Shown here piece after piece: positions 6,439-16,008 of a stretch of DNA of 62,713 nucleotides. This DNA comes from a virus, in the IMG/VR virus record IMGVR_UViG_3300028892_001101, positions 1-62,713 of that record; one strand, given 5' to 3'. The position numbers were made by a program, and so were the translations under genes. The notes beneath the pieces are model-generated. The model searched no databases, was not told the DNA's origin, and worked only from the letters and a program-made list of their open reading frames with translations. Each line of letters begins with the position of its first letter. Within the stretch, counting starts at the first letter, position 1.

Positions 6439-9400
6439 TCAAAAGCCTCCAAACAACCCAAGGATGAACTCTCGATAATCGTCGTCGTCCATCAACCGAG
6501 CACCTGACGGGCCACCGTGCAAAATATCCTCCACCCCCATTGTCGCCACTTCCGCAGACGCGCTTTCCGAGGCCTCAAACATCGCCAGCAGTTCGTCCCC
6601 AGTTGTTGCCTCCTCCACTGCAATCCAACCATCGGCCGAATTGCTTGACCTCAAATATATTTTCCCGGAATAGTCTTGGTGAAATTTGTCTTCCAACACA
6701 ATCCGCCTCACACCCGCGTCTTCGAATACAACAGGGAGTTCACCAACACCATATCTCGACGACAGGAATTCATATTCAAGCTGCGTCAATTTGTTTCCCG
6801 CGCTGTATTCCAATCCATGAATTGTTTCGTGAGTTGCTACTCTGTGGTTGTAAACTTTTCCCTTGTAATCATATTTCCCGTTATTCTTCTTCACCACGGA
6901 ATCGCGAACCTTCACACCTGGGCGGTCGCTAAGTTTCAAATGACAACCTGTTTTCCTCATGGATTCGGCATCGCTGACGCTGGGGTGCCACTTTTCCCCA
7001 CGCTCAGCAAGGTTCGATCGCTTATTGTGCCTGCCCGTAACACCCGGACGCCGAGTGCCGCCAGATGGTTCAACAGAACTTCGAATGTTCGACCGCGGGC
7101 CGAAGTAACCCCGATCAACAACCGACACGTTCATCGTGCAATTTTCATTTATGAGATCAACCCAATCAGTCGGGAAGGCCTCGCATGCCCCATTCACAAC
7201 CTGCTTCATTTCCGGTGTGGTGCCAGAAGAATAATTCAATTTGCCACCCACTGACCGGACACGACCAGTCGTTTCAATAAGTGCTTCCGCATAGGCGTCG
7301 GAGTAGTTACCTATCAATCCGAAACGGCCCTGCTCATTAGCATAGGCTGTCCCATTCATTTTCTGGGTAAGTTCCTTAAACTCCTCCCTCAACTCGTTGA
7401 ACTTGGGGTGGCCATAAGAGAGGCCATCCATTTCCTTTTCGATTGCGACGAGGCGTTTGTTTGCCTTGTCGATTTCCTTCTGCAACTTCTTGACCTTGGG
7501 ATGACTTTTAATTTCCTTGTCCATTAACTTGCCAACCTTCTTCGCATGTGCCGCCGAAGTAATTCCCTCGTCCCCAACCGCCGCCCATATTTCCTGAACG
7601 AACGGGTCGCTTGCATCCACCCCAGCCACATCCATTCCCGTCGGCCCAGCGTCAGCCTTCGCCTTCGTGGGTGCCTTCGTGGGCGTTGTTGTCGGTGCGC
7701 CGGCAGGGGTTGGTTGCGCCGGAACGCCAGCACCTGGCTTACTGACCTGCCCTGGCTTGGCACGTTTGGACAGCACCCACTTCTGTTGAGTTTGCGTAAG
7801 TTCGGCAGGCGCCCCACGGGTTCCAATTTTCCCAGCACGAAGCTGCGCCCGGATGGTCGAATCCGCCATCTCTATTCCCGCATCGCCCAGCACAGCCTTC
7901 GCCTCAGCGAAGGTCAAATCTTGTGTCCCCATCCACCTCACGATTCCGGTTTTCGCTTGGGTGAACTCTGGGACAGCACCTGACCGCAAGAACTTCAACG
8001 CCGCCCCCTGTTCCTCGGTCAATGCGGCAATCGCTCCCCGTGTCCCTTTGATCCCTGCGTTGAGTTGGGTTTTGATTGTGGCCTTGGCGACGTTGGTTCC
8101 TGTTGCCTCCATCACTGCTGCCGCTTCTTCAACCGTGAACCCCTCTGTCCCCATCCAACGAAGGACAGCCGTGGGATTGTGCTCCCATAATCCAGCCGCC
8201 GGTGCGAAGGCAATGTCAGCAGCCGCCGCCTCACCAGCCGTACCAGCAAGAGCCCGTTGCGCTACTTGTTTTCCAAGTATGCTCTTGGCGTCAAAACCTG
8301 GTGTCTTGGTTCTGGACTTGGCGATTGTCTTGTCTGCCCCTGCCCACCCCTTCTGCCCCTTGGCCGATTTGTTGATGGAGGATTTGATCTGGGTTTGCGT
8401 GGTCTTCCTGCCGGCAGCTTTCTCACCCACCATCGCCGGCAACCAAGCACAACGGCAGTTCGGATGACGTGGCAGCAACCCTCGGGCCTCCTTCACCGTC
8501 AGCACCACGCCCAGCAAATCATTGCACAAGTCGCAGACCCGATCGTCGCCGGCAGTCGACCATTCGGCCATGACCCCAACTTCTTCCACGTTCAACATAT
8601 CGAATGAATCAAGTTGGCCCTCGGCATACGAGTTAATGATTTCAGTCCGCGCTATCACAAGCGACCGCTTGGCGCCCAACTCTGTCACCGTGTTGTTGAG
8701 GTTCCTAGCAATTTCCCGCGGCCCCAATCCATGCGCTAATCCGTCTGCCAGCGTCCGGCTCATCTGTTGTTCCATCGCAGCCGACACGCCCTTCAGTTGT
8801 TGGAACGCCCGTGTCCCAAGCAGCTGAAGTTGACGGGTTCCTATCGGCCCACTAAAAGCGGACTCGAGGAACTGGGACTGGGCGCCCTGTCCAAACGGCC
8901 CAGCCTGGCCGGCAAGTCCTTTCGTATCGTTGTAGCCACGCACCACGCCCTTCTTGTAAGCACTCTCAACATAAGGGGAAGTCCACGGCGCATCCTCGAA
9001 ACCTGGTGCCACTTGCAGCAGCCCCGCGTCCACCTGTTCCTTGAACCATATCTGATATGCGGTTAATTGTCTGGACGGTGACGCCGCAGTGAAAATGGCA
9101 CTCGGGTCGGCCAGGAAATCAGCGGGAGGAATGGCAAGGGTTGCATCAAGTCCGGTGTCTGGTAGCCCGTAAGAACTGAACCGGAAGGGGGCGTTGGCGG
9201 TAAACGGATTGCCGCCCGTGTTGCCCTTGAGTTGGAAGACATCCAATTCAATCACGATGTAAGTGATGGCGCGGCGAAGTGCGAGCAACCTTCTCTTCAT
9301 ATCCGCCATGAACTTCTTGCGCAACATGGTGGTGCGCGTGGGATCACGTTGAAGTGGATTGCCCCTCGCCGTTGCTGGGTACTCTCGTGGCGCCCGAGCG

Positions 9401-9447
9401 AACTCGCGGTTATGCGTGAGGCCTGGTTTAAGATATGTCGTCGTCAT
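6439..9447 (-). CDS. Large minor head protein: Mu F-like domain, RWMG modules and C-terminal HExxH domain
   Basis: At 1002 residues this is far longer than the usual Mu F/SPP1 gp7 minor head protein. Residues about 200-335 carry the family core: 'RTEIINSYAEGQLDSF', then 'DDRVCDLCNDL' and 'HPNCRCAWLP'. Two copies of an unnamed module follow, with RWMG at residues 430-433 and 504-507, each running into 'TIxxQLxAG...GTRG...LT'. After a Pro/Thr linker and a coiled coil comes a C-terminal domain with 'VATHETIHGLEYS' (HETIH at 873-877), the pattern of a zinc metallopeptidase. ATG 9447 follows AAGGATT. The C-terminal enzyme could be injected with DNA or act during assembly; this is inference. Confidence 0.8.
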   Translation of the reverse strand: MTTTYLKPGLTHNREFARAPREYPATARGNPLQRDPTRTTMLRKKFMADMKRRLLALRRAITYIVIELDVFQLKGNTGGNPFTANAPFRFSSYGLPDTGLDATLAIPPADFLADPSAIFTAASPSRQLTAYQIWFKEQVDAGLLQVAPGFEDAPWTSPYVESAYKKGVVRGYNDTKGLAGQAGPFGQGAQSQFLESAFSGPIGTRQLQLLGTRAFQQLKGVSAAMEQQMSRTLADGLAHGLGPREIARNLNNTVTELGAKRSLVIARTEIINSYAEGQLDSFDMLNVEEVGVMAEWSTAGDDRVCDLCNDLLGVVLTVKEARGLLPRHPNCRCAWLPAMVGEKAAGRKTTQTQIKSSINKSAKGQKGWAGADKTIAKSRTKTPGFDAKSILGKQVAQRALAGTAGEAAAADIAFAPAAGLWEHNPTAVLRWMGTEGFTVEEAAAVMEATGTNVAKATIKTQLNAGIKGTRGAIAALTEEQGAALKFLRSGAVPEFTQAKTGIVRWMGTQDLTFAEAKAVLGDAGIEMADSTIRAQLRAGKIGTRGAPAELTQTQQKWVLSKRAKPGQVSKPGAGVPAQPTPAGAPTTTPTKAPTKAKADAGPTGMDVAGVDASDPFVQEIWAAVGDEGITSAAHAKKVGKLMDKEIKSHPKVKKLQKEIDKANKRLVAIEKEMDGLSYGHPKFNELREEFKELTQKMNGTAYANEQGRFGLIGNYSDAYAEALIETTGRVRSVGGKLNYSSGTTPEMKQVVNGACEAFPTDWVDLINENCTMNVSVVDRGYFGPRSNIRSSVEPSGGTRRPGVTGRHNKRSNLAERGEKWHPSVSDAESMRKTGCHLKLSDRPGVKVRDSVVKKNNGKYDYKGKVYNHRVATHETIHGLEYSAGNKLTQLEYEFLSSRYGVGELPVVFEDAGVRRIVLEDKFHQDYSGKIYLRSSNSADGWIAVEEATTGDELLAMFEASESASAEVATMGVEDILHGGPSGARLMDDDDYREFILGLFGGF

Positions 9448-9766
9448 AATCCTTCAACACGTTCAACGCTACCTGTTTAAGTTCCCTGATCAATTGTGAC
9501 GCCCGAAAGTCGTAGGCAATAAGGGGGTCGGGTTCATGTTTAGCAATCAAGGATAATGCCGACAGAAGGTTGTTGCGTTCCCTGCTCAGTTTCAATATCT
9601 CCGCTGTGAGAACACCATTATCTTGACACCCGTAGAATGGGCGGGACTCGTCATGGCCAACCGCGGTGCAACCAATCAGGTTCCCACATTCCACGCACAT
9701 CCCCCTTTGAGTTTCCTGGTGAGTTAAACAAACGGGACAAGCAAATCTTGTCCGATGAATGCCCAT
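9428..9766 (-). CDS. Zinc-ribbon-like protein, 112 residues
   Basis: Starts MGIHRTRFACPVCLTHQETQ after AGGAACCAGC. The CPVC...CVEC pairs in the first 30 residues form a four-Cys zinc ribbon; the rest is helical. The 3' end overlaps the start of the minor head gene by 20 bases. Function unknown; probably assembly-related by position. Confidence 0.5.
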   Translation of the reverse strand: MGIHRTRFACPVCLTHQETQRGMCVECGNLIGCTAVGHDESRPFYGCQDNGVLTAEILKLSRERNNLLSALSLIAKHEPDPLIAYDFRASQLIRELKQVALNVLKDYDDDIS

Positions 9767-9774
9767 GCTGGTTC

Positions 9775-10083
9775 CTATGCGAAAAGGCCCGTGGTGCGTG
9801 TGACCCAGCCATCAATGGCAGTGGAACCGCCGGCAGAGGCAATCGTTAAACGAACTTCACAACTGCGCAAGTCAAAATTGACCACGCCCGCCTCTGTTAC
9901 GGATGCGTCCCCACCAACGTCAATCCAAGTGACCGCGCCGTCGGGGCTCATCTGAAGTTTCACCGTGCAATCATCGAACGTCCCAGCGACCGCCATCTGG
10001 CCAACCCCACCTGGCCAATCCAAGGTCGAGGAGGAACCACTCGCAGCTGCTGTTAGGACTTTGACTAAACTCTTGTCTGCCAT
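9775..10083 (-). CDS. Small virion-associated beta protein
   Basis: 102 residues from an AAAGGAGAGAGAA ribosome site. The pattern 'LQMSPDGAVTWIDVGGDASV' with alternating hydrophobic residues resembles small beta-sandwich proteins found near phage head genes. It lies between a DNRLRE-like protein and a zinc-ribbon protein. A structural role is inferred from position and fold type only. Confidence 0.45.
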   Translation of the reverse strand: MADKSLVKVLTAAASGSSSTLDWPGGVGQMAVAGTFDDCTVKLQMSPDGAVTWIDVGGDASVTEAGVVNFDLRSCEVRLTIASAGGSTAIDGWVTRTTGLFA

Positions 10084-10094
10084 TTCTCTCTCCT

Positions 10095-10715
10095 TTAGTA
10101 TTGGATGGTCAGCAAGGCAGACACGCCCGCCGAATCATCAAAAGTTTTGAACTCGTAATCTTCCTCGGTGGCGATATCCTCGTAATGCAGCCGCAACGTC
10201 AAGTCATTGCCCGAAGCCCAACCACCCCGATTCACAATTTCCTGAATCACCGTTTTAATATCTGGGCTGACCTCCACGTCGGAAGTTGCCCAAGACGCTG
10301 CACCTCGCCACACCACGCTCGCCCCGGTATTTGCTGCGTCATTCGCCGCCGTCAAATTGGCATAGGCAACTGAGTCGTCTACGTCCTCCCCCTTCATTCT
10401 CATGTTGAATGCAGTGGAGGCAGCAGCGCCAACCACCAGCGTCAACGTCGCCGTTGAAATTGTGGTGGCGTTTGGAACCGTAACATTCTGGAAGCGGAAG
10501 AACGAATGGATGGGCGTGAACATCATGAATTCATATCCGACCCGAGCGGTGGTGGCACTGTTGTGGAAGCTCTGTCCAACAACCCAATAGCCATCATCCG
10601 CACTGGCCACAATCCGGGATGACCACGTCGTGATGCCGCCCCCTCCTGGGCCTGTGATAACGGAGGCAGGTGACTTGCCTGCTGCACTGGCTGGGCTGCT
10701 TGTGACTTTATTCAT
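10095..10715 (-). CDS. DNRLRE-like structural protein
   Basis: 206 residues from ATG 10715 (MNKVTSSPASAAGKSPASV), overlapping the end of the portal gene. The body has the layout of a DNRLRE beta-sandwich: 'ATTISTATLTLVVGAA', then 'WATSDVEVSPDIKTVIQEIV' and 'NDLTLRLHYEDI'. Such domains occur in extracellular and phage surface proteins, so this may be a head fibre or decoration attached near the portal. An in-frame upstream extension overlaps the portal repeats and is not credible. Confidence 0.6.
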   Translation of the reverse strand: MNKVTSSPASAAGKSPASVITGPGGGGITTWSSRIVASADDGYWVVGQSFHNSATTARVGYEFMMFTPIHSFFRFQNVTVPNATTISTATLTLVVGAAASTAFNMRMKGEDVDDSVAYANLTAANDAANTGASVVWRGAASWATSDVEVSPDIKTVIQEIVNRGGWASGNDLTLRLHYEDIATEEDYEFKTFDDSAGVSALLTIQY

Positions 10716-12249
10716 CGTCCTCCTCCTCCTCGTCTTCGTCCTCGTCCTCCTCATCCTCTGGGAGTGGGATGGGTGGTGGAACGGGTTCGCCTGGTAATGG
10801 TTCACCTGGTAATGGTTCACCTGGGAGTGGTGGCACAGGCATTTCCACATCCTCCTCCTCAAGTTCCAACTCGTCCGCCTGTTCGTCCGCTGCCTCAATA
10901 ATGGCCTCCGCCTGTTCGGCCGGCATGCCCATTATGATCGTGAAGAATTCCATCGGTGGAACAAGCGTATCCACGCCAGCCTGAACATACTTGGCAATCG
11001 CCTCAACCACCTTGGCCGCGACAATGGCCTTGTCCTCGTCTGACGGGGAGGCAAGGTCTTCCCACTCCACGAAGTATTCTTCGACCTCGGGTAGAATGCC
11101 GAACGTGATGAGCCTGTCTATGAACGGGCGAACCACCAACGGCCCGACATACTTGTGCTGGCGGTGGGCCAGCCTTGTGTTCCAAGTATGTTTGTCCTGG
11201 GAACTGGCGAGCTGTGCCTGCTCACTACCAACAAAGATTCGCCAAGGAATGGACAGCGTGATTGCTATCGCTTTGATCTGGCTGTTGATGTGAGCCTCGG
11301 GATTTGCGACTTGAGGGGCAAGGGACTTAGCTGACACTCCGGCGAGGGCGAGGTAGCGTTGAAGCCCGTTCGAGTATGCATCGAACTCTGTACGCAGCGC
11401 AGCTGCGTCCAATTCCACGTCCCCCAAGTCCGGGTTCACCTCGAAGGCAATCCCTGGGAACGCCCCCTTCCAAAACATCTCAGCCGAGCCACCCAACAAC
11501 TTCCGCAGGTCGTAGAGGCGATTGTAAACTGGGCGCATTCTGGGGACACCGAATATCTCACTCGACTTGCGGTTGTCCGCTAGGTGGAGGCACCGTGTCC
11601 AGTGAACCGTCTTTTGTGTTCCCGTGGGGGAGGTGAGGCCGACGGTGTCCTCGTTGCGAGGGTCGGCGAAGGTGACGTTGTAGGTTAAGGGCTGGCCGAA
11701 CCTGGGATTGCCCTCGTCCGTTTCGAACGTGGCAACCTCGACCAACGACTCATCAAATACGCGGCAGTAAAGCAGCTCGTGTTGGGCGTTGCCCACCTTC
11801 TCCCCTGTCTCGCTAATGCCCTCAACGGGTTGCCCCATGTCCTGCCCATCGCCTATGCCAAGCAACAGAATTCCGAAGGCACCAATGCCCGACATCTCAT
11901 CGGCCCTGGCTAGGAAGTGGAAGAGGTTCATTTCCTTTTGAAGCAGTTCCCATGTCTCCTCGAACTCGGTTAAATCCGCATCTTCGTTTTCGCGGACATG
12001 GGGGTCAGACGCCCAGCACTCGGTCGGCATCATGGCCACCACCCGCTGGGCGATACCCTCACGGTCGTAGAGGTAGCGATATTGCTGGGCGCTTATTTCC
12101 TTTGGATAACCGCACTCGTCGTCTATGTCCCGGCGTGGGTCGAGTAGCTTGGTCAGGAACTGCGACCGCATCAACGAGTCGGTAGCGTTCATCACACCAC
12201 GGACGTTGAGCGTTGGTTTCCCATTCCCCTTCGATGTATCTGTTGGCAT
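10708..12249 (-). CDS. Portal protein (DUF1073 type)
   Basis: 513 residues. Features of the DUF1073/anti-CBASS-like portal family include 'QYRYLYDREGIAQRVVAMMP', 'MSGIGAFGILLLGIGDG', 'FGVPRMRPVYNRLYDLRKLL' and 'IPWRIFVGSEQAQLASSQDK'. The portal forms the dodecameric DNA channel at one capsid vertex and the docking site for terminase. The C-terminus is unusual: tandem PLPGEP units followed by a long Glu/Asp tail. GGGGATGTAACC precedes the ATG. Order terminase-portal-minor head is canonical. Confidence 0.85.
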   Translation of the reverse strand: MPTDTSKGNGKPTLNVRGVMNATDSLMRSQFLTKLLDPRRDIDDECGYPKEISAQQYRYLYDREGIAQRVVAMMPTECWASDPHVRENEDADLTEFEETWELLQKEMNLFHFLARADEMSGIGAFGILLLGIGDGQDMGQPVEGISETGEKVGNAQHELLYCRVFDESLVEVATFETDEGNPRFGQPLTYNVTFADPRNEDTVGLTSPTGTQKTVHWTRCLHLADNRKSSEIFGVPRMRPVYNRLYDLRKLLGGSAEMFWKGAFPGIAFEVNPDLGDVELDAAALRTEFDAYSNGLQRYLALAGVSAKSLAPQVANPEAHINSQIKAIAITLSIPWRIFVGSEQAQLASSQDKHTWNTRLAHRQHKYVGPLVVRPFIDRLITFGILPEVEEYFVEWEDLASPSDEDKAIVAAKVVEAIAKYVQAGVDTLVPPMEFFTIIMGMPAEQAEAIIEAADEQADELELEEEDVEMPVPPLPGEPLPGEPLPGEPVPPPIPLPEDEEDEDEDEEEEDDE

Positions 12250-12251
12250 GG

Positions 12252-12383
12252 TTACATCCCCTTCTTCTTGCTGGCCCTGGACTTCGGCATAACAACTCGT
12301 TGCCCTGTCTTCTTGGCATGGGCTCGTGCTGCCCGCTCCCCCTTGGCAGTATAGGGGAAGTGCTTGTTTCCAACCTTCGGCAT
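12252..12383 (-). CDS. 43-residue basic protein upstream of portal
   Basis: ATG 12383 follows GGGAGGGCCGTAAC. The product, beginning MPKVGNKHFPYTAKGERAAR, is very basic and ends in a Lys cluster. Short proteins of the 'MPKVGxxxFPYTxKG' type are common next to portal and terminase genes of many phages; their role is not known. Its stop overlaps the portal start region. Confidence 0.65.
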   Translation of the reverse strand: MPKVGNKHFPYTAKGERAARAHAKKTGQRVVMPKSRASKKKGM

Positions 12384-12464
12384 GTTACGGCCCTCCCATT
12401 AGATGGATAGACTTGAATGGTAACATCTCCGCCTCAAAATAACCATCTCCTCCTGCCTCCCTGG

Positions 12465-13367
12465 TTATGTCCTGATAATGTCGAACGCCAACCCCCTTCC
12501 AATGGCGTCGTGGCTGCCCCGAAAATACAACCGCATCCACGCAGCCCCTTGTGGCTTCGGTGGCCTTCCACTCTCAACATGCCACCCCTCGAAACCTGTT
12601 CCCATCTCCTCCTTGTAAGTGGGTAGGCAGACGTGCAGTTGCCGGTCGTGATATATCTCGCGACGCCCCACTCGCATCCGCATCAGCTCGACTTGCCAGT
12701 GCTCGTGAACGTGTCCCGAAACAACGAGGTCGGCATCGGGCAGATAAACGGCCCTTCGGTTGGTCTGGATAACACCGCGAGTCACAGGCCCACCGCCGCC
12801 GTATCCATGGCTGTAATGGCAGGTCAGTATCCGCCCTGGAGTGCGCCCGTCCTGGCGAACCCGGATGCGAAAGAAGCCCGAATAACCACCGTTGAAAATG
12901 GTGTGACCTGTCTTGTATTTCATGGTCGAACAGAACCGCTCGATCAGGCATGTCTCGTGGTGCTTCAGAATTGCGGCCTCGTGGTTGCCCCTTGCGACAA
13001 TGGGCATGATGCTGGCATACGGTTCGAAGAACTCGGCCGCTGTCCCCACCAACGCATCCAAGTAATCAGGCACCTGGTGCTCTGGGCGCAGGTCTGCCTT
13101 GCTACTTCTTTTGTCCCACTTCCCCTGCATGGCGCAGAAGAAATCGCCGCAGTCGATTACGGCCGCACCACGCCTAAGTGCTTCGTCCATGTGCTCCTTC
13201 TGGAGTTCCCAGTTGGAGTGCGGGTTGTCCCAATGGCGGTCACTGGTCAGCAGTATCCACTCCTCCCACTTGGACAGCTTGCCTGTGATGTCGTATGTGA
13301 TATCGAACAGGTTCTTCCCTGTCCGTTTAATGTTGAACCGTGGTTCCCGTTGCTTGGTACCTGGCAT
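12465..13367 (-). CDS. Calcineurin-like metallophosphoesterase
   Basis: 300 residues. Metal-binding motifs appear in order: 'LLTSDRHWDNP' (Asp/His, about residue 41), 'IDCGDFF' (about 72), 'VARGNHE' (about 124), 'CHYSHGYG' and 'VVSGHVHEHWQ' (about 217-225). These are the five blocks of the calcineurin-like fold, which hydrolyses phosphodiesters or phosphomonoesters with two metals. It lies between terminase and portal, where phages often carry such enzymes; the substrate is unknown. Confidence 0.85.
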   Translation of the reverse strand: MPGTKQREPRFNIKRTGKNLFDITYDITGKLSKWEEWILLTSDRHWDNPHSNWELQKEHMDEALRRGAAVIDCGDFFCAMQGKWDKRSSKADLRPEHQVPDYLDALVGTAAEFFEPYASIMPIVARGNHEAAILKHHETCLIERFCSTMKYKTGHTIFNGGYSGFFRIRVRQDGRTPGRILTCHYSHGYGGGGPVTRGVIQTNRRAVYLPDADLVVSGHVHEHWQVELMRMRVGRREIYHDRQLHVCLPTYKEEMGTGFEGWHVESGRPPKPQGAAWMRLYFRGSHDAIGRGLAFDIIRT

Positions 13368-13378
13368 GCGTGTTCACC

Positions 13379-13705
13379 TTATATGCTCTCGTCGCCATCC
13401 CATGTTTCTTCGTCATCCATCTGAAGTTCCATGATTTCGAATCGCTTGTGTTCCACCATCCAGCAGAACCAAGAAACACCATCGACCGACGAGATCAGAA
13501 CAACGTGCAATGGCTCACGTGTTTCAGAGTTAATACATCGCATAGCAACCGGATAGTCCGGGTCACTAAAGAATGGGTCTTCGTAAACGTAGGCGGGGAA
13601 GTCGGTGTCCATGTCCACGTTGTCCACCACCCTCGCGAGCTGTTCGTAATGGTCGGGAATGTCACCTATGGGCTGCTGGTGATGTGGCCCTGTTTCGTAT
13701 CTCAT
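13379..13705 (-). CDS. Unknown acidic protein, 108 residues
   Basis: Starts MRYETGPHHQQPIGDIPDHY; the ATG overlaps the terminase stop (ATGA). The C-terminal tail is acidic (MDDEETWDGDE). No motif recognised. Coupled translation with terminase suggests a packaging-time role, which is not shown. Confidence 0.5.
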   Translation of the reverse strand: MRYETGPHHQQPIGDIPDHYEQLARVVDNVDMDTDFPAYVYEDPFFSDPDYPVAMRCINSETREPLHVVLISSVDGVSWFCWMVEHKRFEIMELQMDDEETWDGDESI

Positions 13706-15177
13706 AGGGCGCCCACCTTCTTCCGTATAGTGGCGATCATGTTGAACGCCCCACTGGCCGCGTCCACTTGATCCTTGTAAGTCGAGGCAGGGAAGAAGCG
13801 AAGTTCCTCAAGGAAGGGGGCATTCCAATCAGCCTTCTTCACTGATACATTGTGTCCGTTTACCTGGCTGCTAAAGGGGTCAGCTCGCCATTCCTTGGCT
13901 CCAGTGGGACGGTCTATTCGTAGGCGGTAGCCAGCCAGCCGGCGGACTGTTGACTCGGCCGATTCCTTGCCACCACTCCCTGGTTCCTGCTCCAGTCCAA
14001 TGAGCACCTTCTTACCATCCATTTCCGCTGTCTGTTCTATCACCCTTTCACGCTCGCTGCTGTCCCACTGGCCTCGCACAATATCGAGCACCCAATAACG
14101 GTCAGCAATGTCCACCCCCAACAACGCCCCCACCGTATAAGCACCACCCCCTGCTGTCCCTGCCTTGTCCCAATACCGTATCCGCTTGCGCAGTCGTGAA
14201 GTGTCTGGTGCTTCGTCTATGTCTATCCGCTCGGTCTTAAACATGGCCCCTCCAAGGGGGACAGGGTGTTGACCATACTGGCCTGAATAACCGAACTCCC
14301 CGAGCTGGGCGCGGGCCTCGGTTAAGACTTCCCTGGGCATGCGTGTCGCATCCATCAGGCCATCCTGGTATCGGCGGCGGAGGAACCTTGGCTTCACCTC
14401 GTATCCCTCGTGCATATCTGCCGGCAGGCAGACGTGCTTTATCTTGCCCCCTGCCACCCCCTTGGACATACGGTTCCCCGTGGGGTCGTTCTGGTGGAGG
14501 CGCTGCATGATCAGGATCATGGGGGTAATGTCTTTCTGGACTTTACGGCTGGGCAGGGTTTCGTTCATCCATTCGTTGGCGTTCTTGATCTCGGCATCGG
14601 ACAGTACCTTCTGCGGATCAATGGGGTCGTCGATAATTAGGAAGTGGCCATGAAACCCGACTGGTGACTTGCCCCCCACCGTTACACTCTTGCGCATCCC
14701 GCCGAGCGTATTGGCGAAGTAGCCTTTCGTGTTCTGGTCTTCCCTGAGCTGGATGTGGGGCCAGCAGTCGCGGTAGGACGGTTTCCCATCGTGGCGGGAT
14801 GTCTCTTGCAGTATGTCTCGGCACCTACGGGACAAGTCCATCCCAAGGTCGAAGGCATGGCTGCCACAGATGTGGCGGGCGGTGGGCATACGTGTCCACG
14901 TCCAAGCAGGGAAGGCAACCGAGGCAATGGTGCTCTTCGTACTCCCTGGTGAAATGTTTACGATCAGGTCGTAGCGTTTGGGCTGGTTATCGAACACCCG
15001 TTCCGCCATGGATTGGAGTTGGTTGCACATATATTCGATGTGCCAATTCCAGACAGGGGTTTCAGGGATTATCACATCCCAGAATTCCTTGAGGAACTCG
15101 TAAAACGACTCCTCACAAATACTGCGAACCAAATCTACCTCACGAAATCCTGGCTCGTTCCCCGACTGTCTGTTCAA
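13702..15177 (-). CDS. terL: Terminase large subunit
   Basis: 491 residues. The ATPase domain has Walker A 'NISPGSTKST' (about residue 95), Walker B 'FLIIDDPID' (about 180) and the coupling motif 'IMQRLHQND'. The RNase H-like nuclease has 'RYWDKAGT' (about 330), 'LIGLEQEPGSGGK' (about 388) and 'KDQVDAASGAFN' near the end. It packages DNA through the portal and cuts the concatemer. The start is TTG at 15177 with GGGAG upstream, overlapping the small-terminase gene by 38 bases. Confidence 0.93.
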   Translation of the reverse strand: MNRQSGNEPGFREVDLVRSICEESFYEFLKEFWDVIIPETPVWNWHIEYMCNQLQSMAERVFDNQPKRYDLIVNISPGSTKSTIASVAFPAWTWTRMPTARHICGSHAFDLGMDLSRRCRDILQETSRHDGKPSYRDCWPHIQLREDQNTKGYFANTLGGMRKSVTVGGKSPVGFHGHFLIIDDPIDPQKVLSDAEIKNANEWMNETLPSRKVQKDITPMILIMQRLHQNDPTGNRMSKGVAGGKIKHVCLPADMHEGYEVKPRFLRRRYQDGLMDATRMPREVLTEARAQLGEFGYSGQYGQHPVPLGGAMFKTERIDIDEAPDTSRLRKRIRYWDKAGTAGGGAYTVGALLGVDIADRYWVLDIVRGQWDSSERERVIEQTAEMDGKKVLIGLEQEPGSGGKESAESTVRRLAGYRLRIDRPTGAKEWRADPFSSQVNGHNVSVKKADWNAPFLEELRFFPASTYKDQVDAASGAFNMIATIRKKVGAL

Positions 15178-15928
15178 GGTCTTTTCTCCCGTTGTTATTT
15201 TCCAACGCTAACTTCCTTGTCCTCATAGCCTGGAGGATTGCCGTTCGTGTTTCTAAGGGCAGCTCTAGGTCACTGATTGGGATCAAGGCATGGGCATGGT
15301 TGTGCTCGATGTGACCTTGGATATTCACGTCAAGCTTATCGTTGTATCCACGATCACGGTTCACCGTCTTATTCACGAAAATTGTTGCGCTGCTATCTCC
15401 CCTTGCTACCAACCCAACCAAGGCTGACTCGAAATAGTTCTTTTTGTGGTAATCCATTTCGTCCATTAACTCCTGAAAGTCAGGTTCGGACGTAACCCAA
15501 CTCTCAAACGTCTTGCGGGAAATGTTTACCATGGAACAGGCACGGCTGACGTTGAAATTGGATGTGACCAAGGCATGAAGGAACAGATGTTGCCTGGCCC
15601 GCTTACCTTGTTTGACTAGCATAGCCTCGATGCGGGCAATCCCGTTTTCCTCTGCCTCCACCGCCTCGATTTCTTTGTACAACTGGGCAAGGTTTGGCGG
15701 CAGCTTCTGGAAAATGTATTCATGGAACGTGGCTGTGGCGCTCGCTCCACCACCGACTGCCCGACCTCTTGCGATAGCATCACGCAATGCGGGTTTGTTG
15801 GTCTTCCATTTCCTTAGAGTAGCAGAGCTCACCCCCAGCGAGGTAGCAATTTTCTGCTCGGACATTCCCCCTCGTGCCAACTCGTAGGAGGTGACGTAGA
15901 ACTCATCTTTCCAGACACTCTTGGGCAT
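15140..15928 (-). CDS. Terminase small subunit-like DNA-binding protein
   Basis: 262 residues from ATG 15928 (MPKSVWKDEFYVTSYELARG), with GGGAGG upstream. Two helix-turn-helix segments are visible: 'MSEQKIATSLGVSSATLRKW' near residue 20 and 'NVSRACSMVNISRKTFESWV' near residue 130. The gene directly precedes and overlaps terL, the position of the packaging-site recognition subunit. The two-HTH layout is longer than many small terminases. Confidence 0.75.
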   Translation of the reverse strand: MPKSVWKDEFYVTSYELARGGMSEQKIATSLGVSSATLRKWKTNKPALRDAIARGRAVGGGASATATFHEYIFQKLPPNLAQLYKEIEAVEAEENGIARIEAMLVKQGKRARQHLFLHALVTSNFNVSRACSMVNISRKTFESWVTSEPDFQELMDEMDYHKKNYFESALVGLVARGDSSATIFVNKTVNRDRGYNDKLDVNIQGHIEHNHAHALIPISDLELPLETRTAILQAMRTRKLALENNNGRKDLEQTVGERARIS

Positions 15929-16008
15929 GGTTTGCTCCCTCCCGCTATTGCGTACATGAAACAAATATAACACAGCGAGCGCTTTCACTCCACGTTGGAT
16001 GGACCTGG

